A stretch of DNA of 47,287 bases from DATKPC01 sp035524275. Lineage in GTDB: Bacteria; Pseudomonadota; Gammaproteobacteria; Burkholderiales; Burkholderiaceae_F. Position numbers and translations under genes: made by a program. This document shows, one piece after another, positions 15,988 through 24,491 of the stretch; positions within the stretch are counted from its first letter, which is position 1, and the number at the start of each line of letters is the position of its first letter. The DNA lies in contig DATKPC010000028.1 of assembly GCA_035524275.1 (NCBI GenBank), forward strand, positions 1 to 47,287. The letters are read 5' to 3'. The notes beneath the pieces were generated by a model. The model saw nothing but the letters and a program-made list of their open reading frames with translations. It did not search any database and was not told the DNA's origin.

Positions 15988-17451
15988 TCAGCGTTCGGCG
16001 CCGAAGACGTCGACGGCGCTGAACTTGCAGGCCGGGCTCGCATGGCCGACGCGGATGACCTGGTTCGGCTCGCCCTTGCCGCAGAACGGCGTGCCCATCA
16101 CGGCATAGGTCGACTCGTCGCCGACCATCGCCAGCGACCGCCAGAACGTCGCGGAAACACCGCGATAGTTCGGATTGCGGACGACCTCGGCGAGCTTGCC
16201 GCCGCGGATCCGACGGCCCCACTCGCAGCCGAACTGGAACTTGTTGCGCGAGTCGTCGATCGACCACGACGCATTCGTGCTCATCATCACGCCGTCGTCG
16301 ATCGATTCGACAAGCCGCGCGAGCGGCGCATCGCCCGGCTCGACGTTCAGGTTCGACATCCGGTCGATCGGCGGGCGGTTCCAGGTCGACGCGCGGCTCG
16401 TCGCGACGCCGGCGATGTCGCTGCGCAGTGCCTGCGCGCGCTGTACCGACATGGTTCCGCCGAGCGGCCGCTGCAGGATCCCGTCGCGAATGACGTGTTC
16501 CCGCCGCGCCGCCGCGCCGTCATCGTCGACGGCGAAGTTCGCGAACTCCCTTTCGCGCCCCGGGTCGTACGTCACGTTGAGCAGGTCGGATCCGTAGCGG
16601 TACGAGCCGAACATGTCGAGCGTGACGAAGCTCGTGCCGGCAAAGTTGCGCTCGTCGCCGAGGATCCGATCGAGCTCGATCGGGTGGCCGATCGACTCGT
16701 GGATCTGCAGCATCATCTGGTCCGGCATCAGCAGCACGTCCATCCGCCCCGTCGGGCAGTTCGGCGCCGCGAGCAGTTCGAGAGCCTGCTCGGCGACCCC
16801 GCGCCCGCTGCCGACGAAGCCCGATTCCTCGATCACCTCCATCCCGCCCTGGCGGCAGTGGCCGTTGTAGCGGCCGCCCCACGACCGGACCTGCGTCAGT
16901 CCCTGCGCTGCCGCCACCACGTGCAGCGAGGGAATCGTGAAATCGAACTCCTGCCAGGCCTCGCCGCCGTCGGCCGTCAGCATCAGCTGCTGCGAGCGCA
17001 CGGTCCACAGGCTCGCCTGCCAGTCGACGACGCGGGAATCGATCCGGCAGGCCGTCGACTCCCGCATCAGCAGTTCGATGCGCTGCGCCTTGGACAGGTC
17101 GAGCGCGCGCCGCGTCGGCGAGACGTACCGCGCGTTCGGTCGCGGCATGGCCGGGGCGCGGCCATGGAAGACACTGCGCCCGCGCGCGAGGCGCGCGAGG
17201 TCGGCCGCGCGGCGTAGCGCTTCGGCGAGCCCGGCGTCCGAGAGATCCGGCGTCGCCGCATAACCGATGCCATCGCCCTCGATGATCGTCACCATGGCGC
17301 CGCGATCGTCGCTCGCTTCCGGAGGCTGCGCCACGTCCTGGCGCACGGTGGTCACGAGCGCGTGTTCGTCGACGACGCGCAGCGCGCAGTAGTCGGCCGC
17401 GGGCGCCAGGCGCTGGAAGCTCGCCCGAAGGGCGGAAGGATCGAAGGGCAT
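15988..17451 (-). CDS. TldD-like zinc metallopeptidase
   Basis: A 487-residue TldD-family protease with the metal-binding HExxxH at 251-255 in QIHESIGHPIELD. The C-terminal half has VMGTPFCGKGEPNQ, where the Cys is a conserved third-ligand region. Canonical TldD reads HEAVGHGLEGD at this site; the variant HESIGHPIELD marks a different subgroup. The enzyme should work with the TldE-like protein encoded 43 bases downstream. ATG at 17449-17451 is chosen over the earlier in-frame ATG at 17511, because the candidate promoter TACAAT overlaps that codon; the transcript would start downstream of it. The predicted leader is about 50 bases. Physiological substrate cannot be told from sequence, and no peptide precursor gene is visible nearby. 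Confidence 0.9.
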   Translation of the reverse strand: MPFDPSALRASFQRLAPAADYCALRVVDEHALVTTVRQDVAQPPEASDDRGAMVTIIEGDGIGYAATPDLSDAGLAEALRRAADLARLARGRSVFHGRAPAMPRPNARYVSPTRRALDLSKAQRIELLMRESTACRIDSRVVDWQASLWTVRSQQLMLTADGGEAWQEFDFTIPSLHVVAAAQGLTQVRSWGGRYNGHCRQGGMEVIEESGFVGSGRGVAEQALELLAAPNCPTGRMDVLLMPDQMMLQIHESIGHPIELDRILGDERNFAGTSFVTLDMFGSYRYGSDLLNVTYDPGREREFANFAVDDDGAAARREHVIRDGILQRPLGGTMSVQRAQALRSDIAGVATSRASTWNRPPIDRMSNLNVEPGDAPLARLVESIDDGVMMSTNASWSIDDSRNKFQFGCEWGRRIRGGKLAEVVRNPNYRGVSATFWRSLAMVGDESTYAVMGTPFCGKGEPNQVIRVGHASPACKFSAVDVFGAER

Positions 17452-17509
17452 GACGTGAACGTGGGCGCGCGATACCCGGATCTCGCGCGCGGCGAGTGAA
17501 AGATCGCGC

Positions 17510-17538
17510 ATTGTAGGGACCCGCCGGTCGCGGCCCAA
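17510..17538 (-). promoter_or_regulatory. Candidate sigma-70 promoter for the tldD/tldE pair
   Basis: Minus strand TTGGGC (17538-17533), 17-base spacer, TACAAT (17515-17510). The -10 matches five of six and the -35 three of six. Its position rules out the upstream ATG at 17511 as start of the tldD-like gene if this promoter is used. Confidence 0.5.
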
Positions 17539-17658
17539 CGTGAGTTTTCGGCGGATCGCAATTTCCTGTGACGCCCGAAGGTCACGGCTCACCGATCCGG
17601 GTCGGTGTTCACGGATGTGTCCACGACCCGGTGCGGTTCGCGGGGCAGGCGCCGTCGA

Positions 17659-17664
17659 TAGAAT
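17659..17664 (+). promoter_or_regulatory. -10-like hexamer TAGAAT upstream of the dienelactone hydrolase gene
   Basis: TAGAAT in the 284-base divergent region between the tldD-like gene and the hydrolase gene. It would give a leader of about 65 bases. The best -35 candidate, TTCGCG at 17637-17642, is poor. The rest of this spacer shows nothing else recognisable. Confidence 0.3.
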
Positions 17665-17735
17665 CGGGATCGCGAGCCGGCCCAGGCCATCGCATCGGGC
17701 GGCTTGCGCCACGAACGAAGACGAAGGAAACGACG

Positions 17736-18656
17736 ATGATCGATTCGGCACGGGACGGCGTGGCAGCGTGCGCGCTCGACGGCATCACGCGAGAGGTCGA
17801 CAGCCTGGCGCCGGGGAGCGACCTGACGCGGCGCGGCTTCGTCGTCGGATCGTTGTCGGCCGGTTTCGCCGCCGCGGTCGCACCGGTGCAGGCGCAGACG
17901 ATGATCGTCACCGATGCCGCCGGTCTCGAGGCCGGCGAGATCAAGGTGCCGGCGCAAGGCGGCGACATGCCGGCGTACCGCGCGGCGCCGGCCGGCCGGA
18001 CCGGGCTCGCGACGATCCTCGTCGTCCAGGAGATCTTCGGGGTCCACGAACACATCAAGGACATTTGCCGCCGGTTCGCGAAGCTCGGTTGGCTCGCCAT
18101 CGCGCCGGAGCTCTACGCGCGACAGGGCGATCCGTCGAAGTACGGCGACATCGCGACGCTGATGAAGGAACTCGTCTCCAAGGTGCCGGACGAGCAGGTC
18201 ATGGGCGATCTCGATGCCTGCGTGCGGTGGGCGGCGGCGCATGGCGGCGACACGTCGCGCCTGGGCATCACCGGCTTCTGCTGGGGCGGGCGCATCGTCT
18301 GGCTGTATGCCGCGCACAATCCCAAGCTGAAGGCCGGCGTCGCCTGGTACGGGCGCCTGGCCGGCGACCCGACAGCGCTCGCGCCGAAGAATCCGATCGA
18401 CCTTGCCGCTGCGGTCGGCGCGCCGGTGCTCGGGCTTTACGGGGGTGCCGACCCCGGCATTCCGGTGGCGACGATCGACCAGATGAAGGCGGCGCTGAAG
18501 GCCAATGCCGGCCCCGGCGGCCGGTCGGAGTTCGTCGTCTATCCGGACGCTCCGCACGCCTTCAACGCCGACTACCGGCCGAGCTATCGCAAGGAAGCGG
18601 CCGAGGACGGCTGGAAGCGCTGTGTCGCCTGGCTGCGGAGCAACGGCGCCGGCTGA
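17736..18656 (+). CDS. Dienelactone hydrolase family protein with Tat signal
   Basis: A 306-residue alpha/beta hydrolase. Residues 31-35 are TRRGF, followed by a hydrophobic run and PVQAQ, which is a twin-arginine signal with probable cleavage before Gln; the mature enzyme is therefore likely periplasmic. The catalytic triad of the dienelactone hydrolase family is visible: Cys182 in GFCWGGR, an Asp in GGADPGIP, and His in PDAPHAFNADY. Dienelactone hydrolases open enol-lactones in aromatic degradation, but this exported subgroup is broadly distributed and its substrate is unknown. No aromatic catabolic genes are near. ATG 17736 has GGAAA 6 bases upstream; it replaces a longer open frame starting at 17568. 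It converges with sseA. Confidence 0.9.
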   Translation: MIDSARDGVAACALDGITREVDSLAPGSDLTRRGFVVGSLSAGFAAAVAPVQAQTMIVTDAAGLEAGEIKVPAQGGDMPAYRAAPAGRTGLATILVVQEIFGVHEHIKDICRRFAKLGWLAIAPELYARQGDPSKYGDIATLMKELVSKVPDEQVMGDLDACVRWAAAHGGDTSRLGITGFCWGGRIVWLYAAHNPKLKAGVAWYGRLAGDPTALAPKNPIDLAAAVGAPVLGLYGGADPGIPVATIDQMKAALKANAGPGGRSEFVVYPDAPHAFNADYRPSYRKEAAEDGWKRCVAWLRSNGAG

Positions 18657-18701
18657 GCGCGCCAGCGGCGTTGGGCGACAGGCCGCGCGCGCCGCGCTGC
18701 A

Positions 18702-19550
18702 TCAGGAATCCCCGGTGGCCACGGGCCGATCGGGATCCGCGCACCATTCGCTCCACGAGCCTGCGTAGAGGGCGCCGCCGCCGAGGCCCGCGACCTGCAG
18801 CGCCAGCAGGTCATGGCAGGCCGTGACGCCGGAGCCGCAGCTCGCGACGACGCGGTCGGCGGGGCGTCCGCGGAGCAGGTCCTCGTACTCGCGGCGCAGC
18901 GTCGCGGCGGACTTGAAACGCCCGTCGGCGAGGTTCGCCTGCCAGCATCGGTTCACCGCACCGGGGATGTGGCCGGCGACCGGATCGATGGGTTCGACGG
19001 CGCCGCGATAGCGTTCCGGCGCGCGCGCATCCAGCACCAGCCACGCCGGGTCCCGTCGACGCCGTTCCACCTCGGCCGCGTCGACGTGCCGCTCGAGCGG
19101 CGGGCGGCGCGAGAAGCTCGCTCGCGGCGGCGAGACCGCTGTCGCGTCGGTCGCCCGTCCTTCGGCGACCCACGCCGTCCATCCGCCGTCGAGCACGGCC
19201 ACGCTTCCGTGTCCCAGCCAGCGCAGCAGCCACCACAGGCGCGCCGCGAACGAGGCCCCGTGCGCGTCGTACGCGACGACGCGGGTCGAGTCGCCGATGC
19301 CCCACTCGCACAGGCGTTCGACGAGACGTTGCGGGTCCGGCAGCGGATGCCGGCCATTGCGCCCCGTCTTGGCGCCGGCAAGATCGTGGTCGAGGTCGGC
19401 ATGGACCGCCCCCGGGATGTGCGCGGCGTCATAGGCTCGCCGGCCCGCGCCGGGGTCGCCGAGGTCGAAACGGCAGTCGACGATCCGCCATTGAGGATCG
19501 CCGAGGCGGGCGGCAAGGGCAGCGCCGTCCACCAGGTGGGTCGTGCTCAT
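18702..19550 (-). CDS. sseA: 3-mercaptopyruvate sulfurtransferase (rhodanese family)
   Basis: A 282-residue two-domain rhodanese. The N-terminal domain lacks an active-site cysteine; the C-terminal domain has Cys238 in SCGSGVTAC. The CGSGVTA loop is the mercaptopyruvate-sulfurtransferase form, against CRKGVT-type loops in thiosulfate enzymes. It would move sulfane sulfur from 3-mercaptopyruvate to thiols or cyanide. Interdomain features VLDARAPERYRG and IPGAVN are typical. ATG at 19548-19550 gives MSTTHLVDG; GGAG lies 11 bases upstream. An in-frame extension to 19769 is antisense to the xseB leader and is not supported. It is divergent from xseB across about 210 bases. Confidence 0.92.
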   Translation of the reverse strand: MSTTHLVDGAALAARLGDPQWRIVDCRFDLGDPGAGRRAYDAAHIPGAVHADLDHDLAGAKTGRNGRHPLPDPQRLVERLCEWGIGDSTRVVAYDAHGASFAARLWWLLRWLGHGSVAVLDGGWTAWVAEGRATDATAVSPPRASFSRRPPLERHVDAAEVERRRRDPAWLVLDARAPERYRGAVEPIDPVAGHIPGAVNRCWQANLADGRFKSAATLRREYEDLLRGRPADRVVASCGSGVTACHDLLALQVAGLGGGALYAGSWSEWCADPDRPVATGDS

Positions 19551-19696
19551 CGATGCGTGCTCCGGTGCGTCGGCACCATTCCCCGCGGGCATTCGCGCGG
19601 CATCCAGGGCCGCACGGAGTCTAGATCCTGCCGGGGGGCCGAGGGCCCGTCCGGACCGCCGGGTTGCCGGAACTGCCGGGAGCGGGGCCGCGCGGC

Positions 19697-19702
19697 TAAA
19701 AT
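19697..19702 (+). promoter_or_regulatory. -10-like hexamer TAAAAT upstream of xseB
   Basis: TAAAAT (five of six to the -10 consensus), 59 bases before the xseB ATG in an otherwise very G+C-rich divergent spacer. A possible -35 is not convincing at 16-18 bases. It probably drives xseB-ispA-dxs. Confidence 0.4.
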
Positions 19703-19761
19703 CCGTCCTTTCGTCCTTGTCTACGGTCCGGGCCGCGCCGCGTGGCTCCGGCCGACGCGCG

Positions 19762-20028
19762 ATGGCCAAGAGCGTTGCGAACCCCGGTCCGACCCCCGTC
19801 AGCGAATTGACGTTCGAGCAGGCCTTGGACGAGCTCGACGCGCTCGTGCGGCAGGTCGAATCCGGACAGCTCGGGCTGGACGCGTCGATTGCCGCCTATC
19901 GCCGCGGCAACGAGCTCGCGGCATGGTGCCAGGGGCGCCTCGCGGCCGCGGAGCAGGAGATCAAGGTCCTCGACGGAGAGAACCTGCGGCCTCTCGATCC
20001 AGGCGAAACGCGCGGGGCGTCATCTTGA
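19762..20028 (+). CDS. xseB: Exodeoxyribonuclease VII small subunit
   Basis: An 88-residue protein with the XseB core LTFEQALDELDALVRQVESGQLGLDASIAAYRRG, the family pattern of two helices joined by the G-x-L-x-L-D turn (given here as the key signature). It binds the large subunit XseA to form exonuclease VII, which degrades single-stranded DNA. xseA is not in the window. ATG at 19762 follows a longer open frame; family length is about 80. The stop codon overlaps the ispA start (TGATG), so the two are translationally coupled. First gene of the xseB-ispA-dxs operon, an order widely kept in proteobacteria. Confidence 0.95.
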   Translation: MAKSVANPGPTPVSELTFEQALDELDALVRQVESGQLGLDASIAAYRRGNELAAWCQGRLAAAEQEIKVLDGENLRPLDPGETRGASS

Positions 20029-20984
20029 TGGCGCCGGACGCGGGCAACGCCGCCGGTACGGTCGCGGAGGGCTCCGCTGCGCTGGGCCCGTGGATCGACG
20101 GATGCCTCGCGAGGTTCGAGCGCGCCGCACGGCAGGCGCTGCCGCCGGTCACGCGGGAACCGTCCCGGCTGCACGACGCGATGCGCTATGCGGTCCTCGA
20201 TGGAGGCAAGCGCGTCAGGCCGCTCCTCGTCTATGCCGCCGGCGAGGTCGGCTCGGTTTCGGCGGCCGCGCTCGACGCGATGGCGTTGGCGGTCGAGTAC
20301 GTCCATGCGTACTCGCTCGTCCACGATGACATGCCGTGCATGGACGACGACGTCCTGCGCCGCGGCAAGCCCACCGTCCATGTCGCCTACGACGAGGCCA
20401 CCGCGATGCTGGCCGGTGACGCGCTGCAGGCGGAGGCTTTTCGCGTTCTCGCGGCAGCGCCGCTGCCGGCGCCCGCCTGCGTCGCGCTGATCCACGAGCT
20501 GGCCGTCGCGATTTCCACGTCCGGCATGTGCGGCGGCCAGGCGATCGATCTCGCCGCCGTCGGACACAAGCTGGACCTGGCGCAACTCGAGCGCATGCAC
20601 CGGATGAAGACCGGGGCCCTGTTGCGCGCATCGATCCGGATGCCGGCAATCGCCGCCGGCTTCGCGGGCGCCGCGGGCGGAATGGCCTCCGCGCTCGACG
20701 GCTACGCCGACGCGATCGGGCTCGCGTTCCAGGTCGTCGATGATATCCTGGACGTCGAGGCCACCTCGGACGAGCTCGGCAAGACGGCGGGCAAGGACGC
20801 CCGGCAGAACAAGCCAACGTATGTTTCGGCCATTGGCCTTGAAGCCGCCCGCTCGTGGGCGGAAGACCTGCGCCGGCAGGCGCATGCCAGCCTGGACGGC
20901 ATCGCGGGCGTGGCGGGCATCGCCGGTGCGGCCACCGCGAGGCTGCACCAGCTCGCCGACATGATCGTACTTCGCCGAAGCTGA
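20028..20984 (+). CDS. ispA: Farnesyl diphosphate synthase
   Basis: A 318-residue all-helical prenyl transferase that adds isopentenyl diphosphate to DMAPP and GPP to make farnesyl diphosphate. The first aspartate-rich motif is DDMPCMDDD at 100-108, the bacterial type with two extra residues, followed by RRGKPTVH; the second is DDILD in FQVVDDILDVEATSDELGKT. Between them are GGQAIDLAA and MHRMKTGAL, both diagnostic. The ATG shares one base with the xseB stop. It feeds undecaprenyl, ubiquinone and heme-O side-chain synthesis and sits directly before dxs, which supplies its substrates. The N-terminal 15 residues are Ala/Gly-rich and slightly longer than usual. Confidence 0.96.
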   Translation: MAPDAGNAAGTVAEGSAALGPWIDGCLARFERAARQALPPVTREPSRLHDAMRYAVLDGGKRVRPLLVYAAGEVGSVSAAALDAMALAVEYVHAYSLVHDDMPCMDDDVLRRGKPTVHVAYDEATAMLAGDALQAEAFRVLAAAPLPAPACVALIHELAVAISTSGMCGGQAIDLAAVGHKLDLAQLERMHRMKTGALLRASIRMPAIAAGFAGAAGGMASALDGYADAIGLAFQVVDDILDVEATSDELGKTAGKDARQNKPTYVSAIGLEAARSWAEDLRRQAHASLDGIAGVAGIAGAATARLHQLADMIVLRRS

Positions 20985-20988
20985 CCTG

Positions 20989-22890
20989 ATGCACGACCTG
21001 CTCCAGTCGATCGACAGTCCCGCCGACCTGCGACGCCTCGACCGCGCCGCGTTGCCGCGGCTGGCGACCGAATTGCGCTCGTTCCTGCTGGAATCGGTCG
21101 CGCGCACCGGCGGGCACCTCAGCTCGAATCTCGGCACGGTCGAGCTCGCCATCGCGCTGCACTACGTCTTCGACACACCGCACGACCGCATCGTCTGGGA
21201 TGTCGGCCACCAGACCTATCCGCACAAGATCCTCACCGGGCGGCGCGAGTCGATGGCGACGTTGCGGCAATGGGGCGGCATCTCCGGCTTTCCGCGGCGC
21301 GGCGAATCGCCGTACGACACGTTCGGCACGGCGCATTCCTCGACATCGATTTCGGCGGCGCTCGGCATGGCGGTGGCGGCCCGGCAGCAGCGCTCGACGC
21401 GCCATTCGGTCGCGGTGATCGGCGACGGCGCGCTGACCGGCGGGATGGCCTTCGAGGCGCTGAACAATGCCGGCGTGATGGACGACGTCCGCCTGCTCGT
21501 CGTGCTGAACGACAACGACATGTCGATCTCGCCCGCGGTCGGCGCGCTCAACCGCTACCTCGCCCGCCTGCTCAGCGGGCGCTTCTACGCGGCGGCGAAA
21601 AGCGCCGGGCGGCAGGTGTTGAAGCACGTGCCGCCGATGCTGGAGCTCGCCCGGCGCCTGGAGGAGCATGCCAAGGGCATCGTGCTTCCGGCGACGATGT
21701 TCGAGGAGTTCGGATTCAACTACATCGGGCCGATCGACGGCCACGACGTCGACGCGCTGGTGTCGATGCTGGGCAACGTGCGCAGCCTCTCGGGCCCGCA
21801 GTTCCTGCACGTCGTGACGCGCAAGGGCCAGGGCTACAAGCTCGCGGAATCCGATCCGGTCCTCTACCACGGCCCCGGCCGCTTCGACCCGGCCGAGGGT
21901 ATCCGCAAGGCGCCGTCGGGCAAGCCGACGTACACGCAGGTCTTCGGCGACTGGCTGTGCGACATCGCGCGCGAGGATTCGACGATCGTCGCGATCACGC
22001 CGGCGATGCGCGAAGGCTCCGGCCTCGTGCGCTTCGAGAAGGAATTCCCGGACCGCTACTTCGACGTCGGGATCGCGGAACAGCACGCGGTGACCTTCGC
22101 GGCCGGGCTCGCCTGCGAGGGCATGCGCCCGGTGGTGGCGATCTATTCCACGTTCCTGCAGCGGGGCTATGACCAGCTCATCCACGACGTCGCGATTCAG
22201 AACCTGCCGGTGATGTTCGCGATCGATCGCGGCGGGCTGGTCGGCGCCGACGGTGCGACGCACCACGGCGCCTTCGACCTGTCGTTCCTGCGCTGCATAC
22301 CCAACCTCGTCGTGATGGCGCCGTCGGACGAGGAGGAATGCCGCCGGATGCTGACGACGGCGGCTCGGCACCAGGGCCCCGCCGCGGTTCGCTATCCGCG
22401 CGGGACCGGGCCGGGGACGGCGCTCGGGCGGCCGCTCGCCACGTTGCCGATCGGCGTCGGCGAGGTGCGGCGCGAATCGCAGCGCCGTCTCGGCGGCGGG
22501 CGCCTCGCGCTGCTGGCGTTCGGCCCGATGGTCGCGCCGGCCCTCGCGGCTGCCGTGCCTTTCGACGCCACGGTCGCCAACATGCGGTTCGTCAAGCCGC
22601 TCGACCTCGACCTGCTGCAGCGGCTGGCGAGGACGCACGACGCGCTCGTGACGCTCGAGGAGAACGTCGTCGCCGGCGGCGCCGGAAGCGCCTGCGCGGA
22701 AGCGCTCGCGGAGCTGGGAATCGCGGTCCCGATCCTGCACCTCGGCCTGCCCGATCGCTTCGTCGACCACGGCGACCCGGCGCGGCTCCTTGCCGACGTC
22801 GGCCTCGATGCCGCCGGCATACAGCGCGCGATCGCCGCCCGTTTCGGCGACCTCGGCGCCGGCGCACGCCATCTCGCGTCCGCCGCCTAG
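20989..22890 (+). CDS. dxs: 1-deoxy-D-xylulose-5-phosphate synthase
   Basis: The first enzyme of the MEP isoprenoid pathway: thiamine-diphosphate-dependent condensation of pyruvate and glyceraldehyde 3-phosphate. The 633-residue protein starts MHDLLQSIDSPADLRRL and has the ThDP motif GDGALTGGMAFEALNNAG, NDNDMSISPAVGAL, GPIDGHDVDALV, and the catalytic Glu in DVGIAEQHAVTFAAG. HSSTSISAALG precedes the cofactor motif. Length agrees with the family (about 620). The ATG is 4 bases after the ispA stop. Last gene of the operon; a short CTCATTGCG duplication follows the stop, with no clear terminator. Confidence 0.97.
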   Translation: MHDLLQSIDSPADLRRLDRAALPRLATELRSFLLESVARTGGHLSSNLGTVELAIALHYVFDTPHDRIVWDVGHQTYPHKILTGRRESMATLRQWGGISGFPRRGESPYDTFGTAHSSTSISAALGMAVAARQQRSTRHSVAVIGDGALTGGMAFEALNNAGVMDDVRLLVVLNDNDMSISPAVGALNRYLARLLSGRFYAAAKSAGRQVLKHVPPMLELARRLEEHAKGIVLPATMFEEFGFNYIGPIDGHDVDALVSMLGNVRSLSGPQFLHVVTRKGQGYKLAESDPVLYHGPGRFDPAEGIRKAPSGKPTYTQVFGDWLCDIAREDSTIVAITPAMREGSGLVRFEKEFPDRYFDVGIAEQHAVTFAAGLACEGMRPVVAIYSTFLQRGYDQLIHDVAIQNLPVMFAIDRGGLVGADGATHHGAFDLSFLRCIPNLVVMAPSDEEECRRMLTTAARHQGPAAVRYPRGTGPGTALGRPLATLPIGVGEVRRESQRRLGGGRLALLAFGPMVAPALAAAVPFDATVANMRFVKPLDLDLLQRLARTHDALVTLEENVVAGGAGSACAEALAELGIAVPILHLGLPDRFVDHGDPARLLADVGLDAAGIQRAIAARFGDLGAGARHLASAA

Positions 22891-22991
22891 CGTCTCATTG
22901 CGCTCATTGCGCTAGGGCCCGGCCCTTCCCGGCGCCGCGGCCGGTCGACGCCGACTCCGCGCGGGCCAAAGTGGCTCCATCGAGATTCCAT

Positions 22992-23025
22992 TAGTGGTTC
23001 TACAGGCCATACCAATTCGCCACTA
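22992..23025. promoter_or_regulatory. Inverted repeats upstream of the polyamine cluster, candidate operator
   Basis: TAGTGG (22992-22997) and CCACTA (23020-23025) are inverted across 22 bases. Inside them TGGT and ACCA form a second inverted pair around 12 bases. The block is A+T-rich relative to its surroundings and lies 56 bases before the first ligase ATG. It is the best operator candidate for the cluster. A -10-like TAGACT at 23024-23029 overlaps its right end. The cognate regulator is not in the window. Confidence 0.35.
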
Positions 23026-23081
23026 GACTCGGCCCTTGTCCGTCGCGCCGCACGGCCCGTGCGCGCGATACGGAGGGCCCG

Positions 23082-24461
23082 ATGACGGAACGCATCTCGC
23101 GCAGCAACTTCACGGAGAAGGATCTCGAGGCCTGGCTCGACGAGAACCGCATTTCCGAGATCGAATGCCTCGTGCCGGACCTGGCCGGGGTCGCGCGCGG
23201 CAAGATCCTGCCGCGCGAGAAGTTCACCGAGGATCGCGGCATGCGGATGCCGGAGGACGTCCTCGCGATGACCGTCAACGGCGACAAGCCGTCGGACGAT
23301 CCCGGCTACCGCGCCGTCATCGCCGCGACCGACCACGACCTGGTGCTGCGGCCGGATCCGACGACGGTCCGCCCGGTCCCGTGGGCTGCGGACTCGACGG
23401 CCCAGGTCATCCACGACTGCTTCCGCGGCGACGGCCAGCCGGCCGACTTCGTTCCGCGCTCCGTGCTGCGACGCGTGATCGCGCTGTTCCGCGACCGCGG
23501 CTGGCGCGTCGTCGTGGCGCCCGAACTGGAGTTTTACCTGGTCGCGAAGAACGCGGACCCGAACATGCCGCTGACGCCGCCCGTCGGGCGCAGCGGGCGC
23601 GCCGAGACGGTGCGCCGCGCCTACAGCATCGACGCGGTCAACGAGTTCGATCCGCTCTTCGAGGACATCTACGACTACTGCAAGGCGATGGAACTCGACG
23701 TCGACACGCTGATCCACGAGGTCGGCGCCGGGCAGATGGAGATCAATTTCCTGCACGGCGATCCGCTCGAACTCGCGGACCAGACGTTCTACTTCAAGCG
23801 CACGCTGCGCGAGACGGCCCTGCGGCACCAGATGTACGCCACGTTCATGGCGAAGCCGATGGCCAACGAGCCGGGCAGCGCGATGCACATCCACCAGAGC
23901 CTGGTCGAGATCGACAGCGGTCGCAACATCTTCAGCGACGACGGCGGGGCGGCCACGCCGATCTTCCGCCACTACCTCGCCGGCCTGCAGAAGTACATGC
24001 CGGCCGCGATGGCCCTCGTCGCTCCCTACGTCAATTCGTACCGCCGGATCGTCCGCTACGGCGCCGCCCCGATCAACATCCAGTGGGGGCACGACAATCG
24101 CACGGTCGGGTTCCGCGTACCGGGTTCCACGCCGGAGAACCGGCGCGTCGAGAACCGCGTGATCGGCGCCGATGCCAATCCCTACCTCGCGATCGCCGCG
24201 ACGCTGGCCTGCGGCTGGCTCGGGATCGTCGAGGGACTCGAGCCGACCCCCGAGAGCCGGGGCAGCGCGTACTCGCTCGACTACGAGCTCCCGCGCAGCC
24301 TGTCGGAAGCCCTGTCGCTGCTGGAGCAGTGCCGCGCGCTGCACGACGTGCTGGGCCGGTCGTTCGTCGACGTCTACTTCTCGGTCAAGGGGCTCGAGTA
24401 CGCCGAGTTCATGAAGGTGATCAGCCCCTGGGAGCGCGAGCACCTGCTCCTGCACGTCTGA
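23082..24461 (+). CDS. Glutamine-synthetase-like gamma-glutamylpolyamine synthetase (paralog 1)
   Basis: A 459-residue type I glutamine-synthetase fold protein of the PuuA/SpuI group, which joins glutamate to putrescine or other amines with ATP. Catalytic-domain motifs: PELEFYL, GAGQMEINF (metal ligands), NEPGSAMHIHQS, NSYRR and ADANPYL. The canonical adenylylation site (NLYDLPPEE) is not kept; the equivalent region reads DYELPRSLSEAL, which fits a catabolic paralog rather than GlnA. The C-terminus has SPWEREHLLLHV. A strong CGGAGGG lies 4 bases before the ATG. The next gene is an SpuC-type transaminase and a second paralog lies at 26919-28292, as in spu/pau clusters of Pseudomonas. Substrate choice between putrescine, spermidine and other amines is not readable. 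Confidence 0.9.
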   Translation: MTERISRSNFTEKDLEAWLDENRISEIECLVPDLAGVARGKILPREKFTEDRGMRMPEDVLAMTVNGDKPSDDPGYRAVIAATDHDLVLRPDPTTVRPVPWAADSTAQVIHDCFRGDGQPADFVPRSVLRRVIALFRDRGWRVVVAPELEFYLVAKNADPNMPLTPPVGRSGRAETVRRAYSIDAVNEFDPLFEDIYDYCKAMELDVDTLIHEVGAGQMEINFLHGDPLELADQTFYFKRTLRETALRHQMYATFMAKPMANEPGSAMHIHQSLVEIDSGRNIFSDDGGAATPIFRHYLAGLQKYMPAAMALVAPYVNSYRRIVRYGAAPINIQWGHDNRTVGFRVPGSTPENRRVENRVIGADANPYLAIAATLACGWLGIVEGLEPTPESRGSAYSLDYELPRSLSEALSLLEQCRALHDVLGRSFVDVYFSVKGLEYAEFMKVISPWEREHLLLHV

Positions 24462-24491
24462 ATCCACCCGACGCCCCGATCGGAATCGTCC

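Noticed and set aside
22975..23040. Sigma-54 promoter before the first ligase gene
   Set aside because: No TGGC-N9-TTGC pair is present at proper spacing.
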